Position numbers and translations under genes: made by a program. Shown in pieces: positions 5,817-10,730 of a DNA stretch of 10,730 nucleotides. The notes under the pieces are model-generated. The model ran no database searches. It saw only the letters and a list, made by a program, of their open reading frames with translations, and had not been told where the DNA came from. The stretch comes from Methanobacteriaceae archaeon (lineage in GTDB: Archaea > Methanobacteriota > Methanobacteria > Methanobacteriales > Methanobacteriaceae), in NCBI GenBank assembly GCA_030693105.1, contig JAUYBK010000132.1, forward strand, positions 1 through 10,730, given 5' to 3'. Each line of letters opens with the position of its first letter. Position 1 is the first letter of the stretch.

Positions 5817-6986
5817 TTAGTATAAAATGTTATAAAGACCTTGCTGCAGTATGTATGCCAGATCCCCTATAAAAAGGGATATTATGAGGCCAATGAAGAT
5901 AGAGGGAGCGAAAGGAACTCCCCTTTTAACCCGGACCTGGTCTTTTATTTTACCTTCATTTTGTAAATTTTTTATAAGTTCAATATCTCCTTCAGAGAGT
6001 CCTGCCGCCAGCGAACTAACTACCACCTTTCCTTTGTAAGGATTAATTAATGTCATATCTTTTTTCTTAAATGCTTCGGATATTCTTTGGAAGAAACTTT
6101 TCTCGTCCCAGTAAACCACTTCATTTTTCTGGTACAGATGGTGGGCCAAAATCATTCCTTCACGGAGGTCCTTAGTGGAGTAATCGTCCTGTAGGGCTTC
6201 TCTACTAACGGTGGTAAGAAGTTGTTTTATAATTTCAATCACCATTATGGACACGAAAAGAAGGGCCATACTCGTGATAGTAATCTTGAAATTGTAAAAA
6301 AGGGCGAAAACAGTGACTAGTGATATTAAAACTGCTTTAACTTGGTTGGGAAGTTTTGAAATCAGCAGTGATAAGAGGTAGATAAGAATTAAGGACAGTA
6401 ATATCATCTGATATTGGATCTGTTGGGTTATAAATATGGTGAGGGTCACTGAGGAGGTTATGACCAGGGTTAAAACGATATTTTTCTTCCAAGACTTAAC
6501 TGGGGCAATTAATTTACCTAAAAGGTGTGGTTTGCTTTTCACGGAAACAAAAAGCACGTATATCAATAAAAAGGGAAGAATAGATAGTATGCTGTTGATA
6601 ATAATGGTCAGGGTAAATGGATACGATGCTTCCAGGGGGAACTGAACATTAAATACTGAATACGAAATCAGTGCCGGATAAAATGGAATTAGAGCAGCCA
6701 GTGCCGTGAATAATTTCACATCACCCCCGGCCCAGGCCCCTAATTTCCAGAAAAGGTATCCTAAAGCGAATATTATTCCAGTAATTATAAGCCCCGCCAT
6801 GAAATACCAGGGATTTCCAATTAAAAATGCGTAAACACCGTTTAAAACTATCCCCATTCCTATAAGGGGAAATGTTAATTTGTTGGGAATTATTCCCCGG
6901 GTCATATCCGTGTAACTGGCATAAAGACAGGCAACTATAGCTATTATGGTGGTTAAAAGAGGAATTGGGAATGTCATGTTAATCAT
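5817..6986 (-). CDS. eppA: EppA-like prepilin peptidase (A24 family, class III signal peptides)
   Basis: A 389-residue polytopic membrane aspartic peptidase. The first catalytic Asp is D27 in YTDMTRGIIPN, and the second is D89 in GAWAGGDVKLF, equivalent to the GxGD motif although the first Gly is Ala here. Many hydrophobic helices follow, at about 5-23, 38-80, 92-110, 124-147, 170-190, 193-210, 218-232 and 235-255. Next comes a cytoplasmic segment (about 260-352) that matches the archaeal A24 C-terminal type II region (REGMILAHHLY, KGKVVVSSLAAGLSEGDIE), and a last helix after VKRGVPFAPSIF. This long layout is that of EppA rather than the short archaellin peptidase FlaK. The start lies 2 nt after the pyrG stop, so it is probably transcribed with pyrG; a second ATG at 6977 is an alternative start. 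The adjacent pilin is the obvious substrate. Confidence 0.88.
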   Translation of the reverse strand: MINMTFPIPLLTTIIAIVACLYASYTDMTRGIIPNKLTFPLIGMGIVLNGVYAFLIGNPWYFMAGLIITGIIFALGYLFWKLGAWAGGDVKLFTALAALIPFYPALISYSVFNVQFPLEASYPFTLTIIINSILSILPFLLIYVLFVSVKSKPHLLGKLIAPVKSWKKNIVLTLVITSSVTLTIFITQQIQYQMILLSLILIYLLSLLISKLPNQVKAVLISLVTVFALFYNFKITITSMALLFVSIMVIEIIKQLLTTVSREALQDDYSTKDLREGMILAHHLYQKNEVVYWDEKSFFQRISEAFKKKDMTLINPYKGKVVVSSLAAGLSEGDIELIKNLQNEGKIKDQVRVKRGVPFAPSIFIGLIISLFIGDLAYILQQGLYNILY

Positions 6987-6988
6987 TA

Positions 6989-8587
6989 TTATTTCTTGTT
7001 TTTCAGGGCTGCTTCCAGGAAGGATACAAAAAGGGGGTGGGCCCGGTTAGGCCTAGATTTGAATTCCGGATGGAACTGACAACCTAAAAACCAGGGATGT
7101 TCCGGTAGTTCCACGATCTCCACCAAAAAGTCATCCGGAGACGCACCTGAAATCAAAAGGCCCTTTTGTTTCACTTGTTCCCGGTATTCGTTGTTGAGTT
7201 CAAAGCGGTGCCGGTGGCGCTCTTCAACTACTTCGTTTCGGTAAGCTTTTTGGGCTTTGGTTCCCTCTCGTAGCTGACAGGAGTAGGATCCCAGACGCAT
7301 GGTACCGCCCATATTTTTAATCTTTTTTTGCTCTTCCATTAGGTCAATAACTGGATAATGAGTGTCTGGATCAAATTCTGTGCTGTGAGCATCTTCCATA
7401 CCCTGCAGACGGGCAAATTCGATGACCATACACTGCATCCCCAGGCAGATCCCGAAGAGGGGAACTTCATTCTGGATGGAGTAACGTACGGTGTCCAGTT
7501 TCCCCCCTATTCCACGTTCTCCGAACCCTCCCGGGATGAGTAAAGAATCAAGATGACTTATTTTATCATTATCCAAACTTTCTTCGGCCTTTATATATTC
7601 AATATTTACTTTAACTCCCAGATGGGCAGCGGCGTGTTTTAAAGATTCCCTGATGCTGATGTAGGCGTCCTCCAGCTGTACATATTTGCCCACGATCCCT
7701 ACACTCACTGAATTGTTGTTCTTTTGAAGTGCATCCACCACACCTTCCCATTCCGACAGATCCTGAGGTTTTGATTTTATTTTTATCCGGTCCAGGATGT
7801 ATTCTCCCACCTTTTCCTGGTTTAAAATAAGGGGTACTTCGTAAATGGAGCCCACGTCCGGAGCGTTAATCACTGCCTCCTGAGCCACGTCGCAGAAATG
7901 TGCAATCTTCCTTTTTAGGGGTTCGTTAATGGGCAGCTCGGACCGGCAGATGATCATGTCTGGATTTATACCCATGCTACGCAGTTCTTTGGTGCTGTGC
8001 TGGGTGGGTTTGGTTTTAAACTCTCCTGCTGCCCTTAGGTAGGGGACATAGGTCACGTGGACGAACATAACATTATCATGACCTTCCTCGTTTCTAAGCT
8101 GCCTTAAAGATTCTAAGAAGGGCTGTCCTTCAATGTCACCCACGGTACCTCCCAATTCCACCAGCACTACCTGGGCGCTGCTGTCACGGGCTATCTGTCG
8201 TATCATAGATTTTATCTGGTCGGTGATGTGGGGAATGATCTGCACGCAGGACCCCAAATAATCTCCCCTTCTTTCCCTTTTAATTACCGAGTCATAAACC
8301 TTACCAGTGGTGATGTTGGACTCTCCTGATAAATTAACGTCCAGAAAACGCTCGTAATGACCCAGATCCAGGTCGGTTTCCATTCCATCGTAGGTAACGA
8401 ATACTTCACCATGCTGGTAGGGGCTCATGGTTCCCGAATCCCAGTTAAGGTAGGGATCAATCTTTATTGCAGTGGCATCCACTCCATATGACCTTAGAAT
8501 CCTTCCAATAGATGCTGCTGTTATTCCTTTTCCAATGGAACTTACCACACCACCAGTAACCACTATATACTTCGACAGATGAATCAT
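6989..8587 (-). CDS. pyrG: CTP synthase
   Basis: A full-length glutamine-dependent CTP synthase (532 residues from the ATG) that converts UTP to CTP using ATP and glutamine. The N-terminal synthetase domain has the P-loop GGVVSSIGKG at 12-21, DPYLNWDSGTMSP-HGEV at 44-62 and LGGTVGDIEG at 145-154. The C-terminal class I glutaminase has the oxyanion-loop GGFGERG at about 353-359, nucleophile C381 in FGICLGMQ and the pair H506/E508 in FHPEF. All key residues are intact. The start is uncertain. The ATG at 8585-8587 directly abuts AGGAG (8588-8592), leaving no spacer, while CTG at 8576-8578 has a 9-nt spacer and would yield MSKYIVVTGG, the common CTP synthase N-terminus. I keep the ATG as the formal start. 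The 3' end lies 2 nt from the eppA start. Confidence 0.97.
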   Translation of the reverse strand: MIHLSKYIVVTGGVVSSIGKGITAASIGRILRSYGVDATAIKIDPYLNWDSGTMSPYQHGEVFVTYDGMETDLDLGHYERFLDVNLSGESNITTGKVYDSVIKRERRGDYLGSCVQIIPHITDQIKSMIRQIARDSSAQVVLVELGGTVGDIEGQPFLESLRQLRNEEGHDNVMFVHVTYVPYLRAAGEFKTKPTQHSTKELRSMGINPDMIICRSELPINEPLKRKIAHFCDVAQEAVINAPDVGSIYEVPLILNQEKVGEYILDRIKIKSKPQDLSEWEGVVDALQKNNNSVSVGIVGKYVQLEDAYISIRESLKHAAAHLGVKVNIEYIKAEESLDNDKISHLDSLLIPGGFGERGIGGKLDTVRYSIQNEVPLFGICLGMQCMVIEFARLQGMEDAHSTEFDPDTHYPVIDLMEEQKKIKNMGGTMRLGSYSCQLREGTKAQKAYRNEVVEERHRHRFELNNEYREQVKQKGLLISGASPDDFLVEIVELPEHPWFLGCQFHPEFKSRPNRAHPLFVSFLEAALKNKK

Positions 8588-8592
8588 CTCCT
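8578..8592 (-). promoter_or_regulatory. Ribosome binding site and palindrome at the pyrG start
   Basis: On the - strand AGGAGATGATTC matches AGGAGGTGATCC, the complement of the 16S 3' end, at 10 of 12 positions. The annotated ATG lies inside this match. The same stretch holds GATGATTCATC, an 11-bp palindrome with a one-base centre at 8578-8588. Confidence 0.55.
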
Positions 8593-8751
8593 AAAAAGAC
8601 CTTGATTAGTTTTATAGTTAATAGAAAATTATAACATCTTATCTATGGTTTAATCTATAAAAAAGATATGGAATTAATTTTAGAAAGGTTAGATTAACTT
8701 CGCTGATAGTTTAGTTTAAGCGTAACTCTATGGAAGGAGAGTAAATTAACT
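8588..8751. other. Intergenic region between gatD and pyrG with candidate pyrG promoter
   Basis: No gene is seen in these 164 bases. On the - strand there are two TATA-like elements, TATAAAAC at 8609-8616 and TTATAATTTTC at about 8625-8635. The first would start transcription almost at the ATG (a leaderless mRNA); the second would give a leader of about 18-27 nt that includes the AGGAG site. A T6 tract on the - strand at 8658-8663 may terminate the murT-gatD transcript. A 9-bp direct repeat TAACTCTAT occurs at 8723-8731 and 8747-8755, the second copy covering the gatD stop. Confidence 0.45.
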
Positions 8752-9477
8752 CTATTTAGGGGAGTAAAGTTCCAGCACCTTCTGGTGGGCAGTATACTCC
8801 AGATGGTCGTCTAGCTCGTCCAAGTTACAGGCACCGTACTTTCTCTTTAAAGATTTTAAAATTAAATAATCCGCCAGATGGGGATTTTTAGGTAAAAGAG
8901 GCCCGTGCAGGTAGGTGCCAATGCAGTTTTTATAGACCATCCCTTCTTTCTGGTCTTTACCATTGTTCCCCTGACCAGCAATTACCGTTCCCAGCGGTTT
9001 TAGATCGTGATAAGTACGGCCACCATGGTTTTCAAAACCCACCAGAGTCTCAGGTTTTAGTTTCAGATTGTTTTTGGTAATGATGTTACCAATTAACCTT
9101 CCTTCTTCGCTGAAGGTTTCATAATCAAATATTCCCAACCCCGGAACATCCTTACCCTCCGCATCGATGTATTTATCCCCCAAAAATTGATATCCACCAC
9201 ATATGGATAAAAAAACTGCATCGTCTTCTATAAGGTCTTCCATGGTCTGTCGGTATCCTAACAGGTGGGAATAAACCATATTCTGGCCCCGGTCCGATCC
9301 ACCACCTATAAAAAAGATATCTCCTTCCTCCAGGGGCACTTCCTGACCCATGCTGAATGGAATTATCTTGGCCGTTATCCCCCTCCACTGGCACCGCATT
9401 TTAAGGCAAGTTACGTTACCTAAATCTCCGTAAAGGTTCAGTAGATCGGGGTACATGTGAAATATATTAAGCTCCAT
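8752..9477 (-). CDS. gatD: GatD-like glutamine amidotransferase (MurT partner)
   Basis: A 241-residue class I glutaminase of the CobB/CobQ-like GatD family. It opens with LNIFHMYPDLLNLYGDLGN, the usual GatD start, followed by FFIGGGSDRGQ at about 55-65, nucleophile C93 in SICGGYQFLG, GFENHGGRTY at about 147-156 and catalytic H191 in GTYLHGPLLP. GatD releases ammonia from glutamine for its MurT partner, which in Gram-positive bacteria amidates the D-Glu of lipid II. Here the neighbour is a MurT homologue ending 24 nt upstream, so the same complex is likely. In a pseudomurein methanogen the substrate would be a glutamyl residue of the pseudomurein precursor (inference). The third triad residue is expected in the MurT partner. 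The start has a strong AAAGGAG site with an 8-nt spacer. Confidence 0.9.
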   Translation of the reverse strand: MELNIFHMYPDLLNLYGDLGNVTCLKMRCQWRGITAKIIPFSMGQEVPLEEGDIFFIGGGSDRGQNMVYSHLLGYRQTMEDLIEDDAVFLSICGGYQFLGDKYIDAEGKDVPGLGIFDYETFSEEGRLIGNIITKNNLKLKPETLVGFENHGGRTYHDLKPLGTVIAGQGNNGKDQKEGMVYKNCIGTYLHGPLLPKNPHLADYLILKSLKRKYGACNLDELDDHLEYTAHQKVLELYSPK

Positions 9478-9501
9478 ATTTAATTCTCCTTTAGACTATT
9501 A

Positions 9502-10730
9502 TTAGGGCTTCCCTAACCCTGGAAATCTTAAATTTTTAAGAGACTCTCTCAAATGGGACATGAACTTGCCCTTACCTTCCATACGCGCTTTTAACAACTC
9601 TCGTACTTGAAATACTGCTGTGTAAGTAGGCAGTATATAAACGGTATTGACTTCATCGTTTAATACCATTTCTAGGGCCTGGTCCATATCTTCTTTCACT
9701 TTGAAGTGGTCCGTAGGTATTCCGGTGTATTTAAATCTCAGGGCCATGTCGTAAGGCCTTTTACCAGAAAAATTAATTGATTTTAAGTTTTTAACGTTCT
9801 TTATGGCTTCTACTTCTGCGTCCCATATCCAGGACACGTCGGTACTGTCGGCGGGATTGTCGTTGAGGATCATGAGCAAGTTTTTGGTATTTTCTTCTAA
9901 TGATAACGTCTTTAAAACTTCGCCCAGGCCAATGGGGTTTTTAACCAGGGCCACCTTTACGTTTTTACCGTTGATCTTGAAGTTTTCCATTCTTCCCAGG
10001 TAATATTTGAAGCTTTCTATCCGGTTCACTACCAAGTCCAGGTTCATACCAATTTCTCGGGCCGTGGCCATGGCAGCGCAGCAATTATAGGCGTTGTAGA
10101 TACCTTCGTACTGAAAACTTACATTTATGGACGAATCATCAATCTGGAACTGGAAGTCGTAACCGGGGTCTTTGTAGTCAATACTTTTGATTTCATATTG
10201 ACGGGAAGGATTACTAAAACCACACTTGGGACAGTTATACTCTCCTAATTGTCCGTAGTTGAAATAGGTGTAGCCTAAACGGGAGTTGCACGACGGGCAG
10301 AAATTAGTTTCAACTACACTCTGGTCAGAATTGCTGAACTGATTTTCCCCTACTCCATAGTAGACGCTCCTTTTACCCATCTTCTGGAAGTTGGAAACCA
10401 GGGGGTCGTCGGCGTTTAGTATAAGTGTGGTATCTAGGGGTACTAATGATTCAAAAATGTCCTGGAAGGCCTTCTCGATCTCACCGTAGCGGTCCAACTG
10501 GTCCCGGAAAAAATTGGTGATAACCACGTAATCTGGTTTAATATCCTGGACTACTCTCTCAAAGGAGCCTTCATCTACTTCAAATACACCCCAATCATAA
10601 TAGGAATCTAAATCATTTAGATAGGCACTTACTAGTCCCTGGGGCATGTTAGCTCCCCTAAGGTTAGATAATACTGAATATTGGCCCTTTATCACGTGGG
10701 TTAGTAGGTTGTTAGTGGTAGTTTTACCAT
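9502..10730 (-). CDS. murT: MurT-like Mur ligase family protein, partial at the window edge
   Basis: The frame is open to the last base of the window. The visible N-terminal residues GKTTTNNLL (10702-10728) are the Mur ligase P-loop, so the true start lies beyond the edge; the GTG at 10693-10695 is internal. Next come the Mur ligase central domain (FEVDEGSF, ITNFFRDQLDRYGE, LILNADDPLV), a four-Cys zinc-ribbon insertion (CPSC and CPKC at about 10257-10334) typical of MurT, the GIYNAYNCCAA segment, LGRME, and a DUF1727-type C-terminal domain with LNDNPADSTDVSWIWD. The Asp of DVSWIWD corresponds to the residue that completes the GatD triad in bacterial MurT. The protein activates a carboxylate with ATP and, with GatD, amidates it. 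Only the first dozens of residues seem to be missing. In archaea with pseudomurein this pair is presumed to modify the wall peptide. Confidence 0.9.
   Translation of the reverse strand, partial: GKTTTNNLLTHVIKGQYSVLSNLRGANMPQGLVSAYLNDLDSYYDWGVFEVDEGSFERVVQDIKPDYVVITNFFRDQLDRYGEIEKAFQDIFESLVPLDTTLILNADDPLVSNFQKMGKRSVYYGVGENQFSNSDQSVVETNFCPSCNSRLGYTYFNYGQLGEYNCPKCGFSNPSRQYEIKSIDYKDPGYDFQFQIDDSSINVSFQYEGIYNAYNCCAAMATAREIGMNLDLVVNRIESFKYYLGRMENFKINGKNVKVALVKNPIGLGEVLKTLSLEENTKNLLMILNDNPADSTDVSWIWDAEVEAIKNVKNLKSINFSGKRPYDMALRFKYTGIPTDHFKVKEDMDQALEMVLNDEVNTVYILPTYTAVFQVRELLKARMEGKGKFMSHLRESLKNLRFPGLGKP

Noticed and set aside
8738..8753. A riboswitch or small RNA in the gatD-pyrG spacer
   Set aside because: Only a 5-bp A/T-rich stem and short repeats are visible; nothing matches a known structured RNA.
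9173..9394. A second - strand frame of 73 codons inside gatD
   Set aside because: It is the +1 shadow of the GatD frame; the real frame carries the catalytic Cys and His.
10693..10695. GTG as the start of the MurT-like gene
   Set aside because: The frame continues upstream and encodes the GKTTT P-loop needed for ATP binding, so this GTG is an internal Val codon.
1..10730. Mobile element, prophage or CRISPR array
   Set aside because: No transposase, integrase, long terminal repeats or regularly spaced repeats were seen, and the genes are ordinary chromosomal families in consistent orientation.

Overview
The window looks like a methanogen chromosome of the order Methanobacteriales, most likely Methanobacterium or a close relative. 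Four things point there: class III (EppA-type) signal peptides with a matching EppA-like peptidase; an archaeal-type 4-phosphopantoate--beta-alanine ligase and an archaeal short DUF71/Dph6 protein; a MurT/GatD-like pair, as expected in pseudomurein-walled methanogens; and archaeal BRE/TATA promoters combined with Shine-Dalgarno (SD) sites. The genus is an inference from gene content. No tRNA, rRNA, CRISPR array, insertion sequence or phage gene was seen, and coding density is high.

Layout. Positions 1-2645 read on the + strand: the tail of an unidentified protein, a class III signal-peptide pilin-like protein and a membrane-anchored PepSY-like protein form one tight surface-protein operon. 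After a clear BRE/TATA promoter come a membrane protein with a large soluble domain and dph6, overlapping by ATGA. A short convergent junction with T-tracts on both strands (about 2666-2684) separates this from the rest. Everything from 2686 to 10730 reads on the - strand. In transcription order it is a MurT-like ligase (5' end outside the window), a GatD-like glutaminase, pyrG, an EppA-like prepilin peptidase, a second class III pilin, a DUF2101-like membrane protein, phosphopantothenate synthetase, UPF0200 and UPF0201.

How the genes work together. Three themes are interleaved. (1) Type IV pilus-like surface structures: two pilins with six N-glycosylation sequons each, the peptidase likely to process them, and a PepSY-like partner. 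(2) Cell wall: MurT supplies the ATP-dependent ligase and GatD the glutaminase of an amidotransferase that probably amidates a glutamate of the pseudomurein precursor. (3) Housekeeping: CTP synthesis (pyrG), CoA synthesis (PPS) and diphthamide synthesis on EF2 (Dph6). The UPF0200/UPF0201 pair is an uncharacterised, tightly coupled kinase-like plus small-domain unit in the same operon as a CoA gene.

Points worth a second look are the start codon of pyrG (ATG abutting the SD, or CTG at ideal spacing), the 35-nt UPF0200/UPF0201 overlap, the atypical signal peptide of the first pilin, and the surface-protein operon at the left edge.
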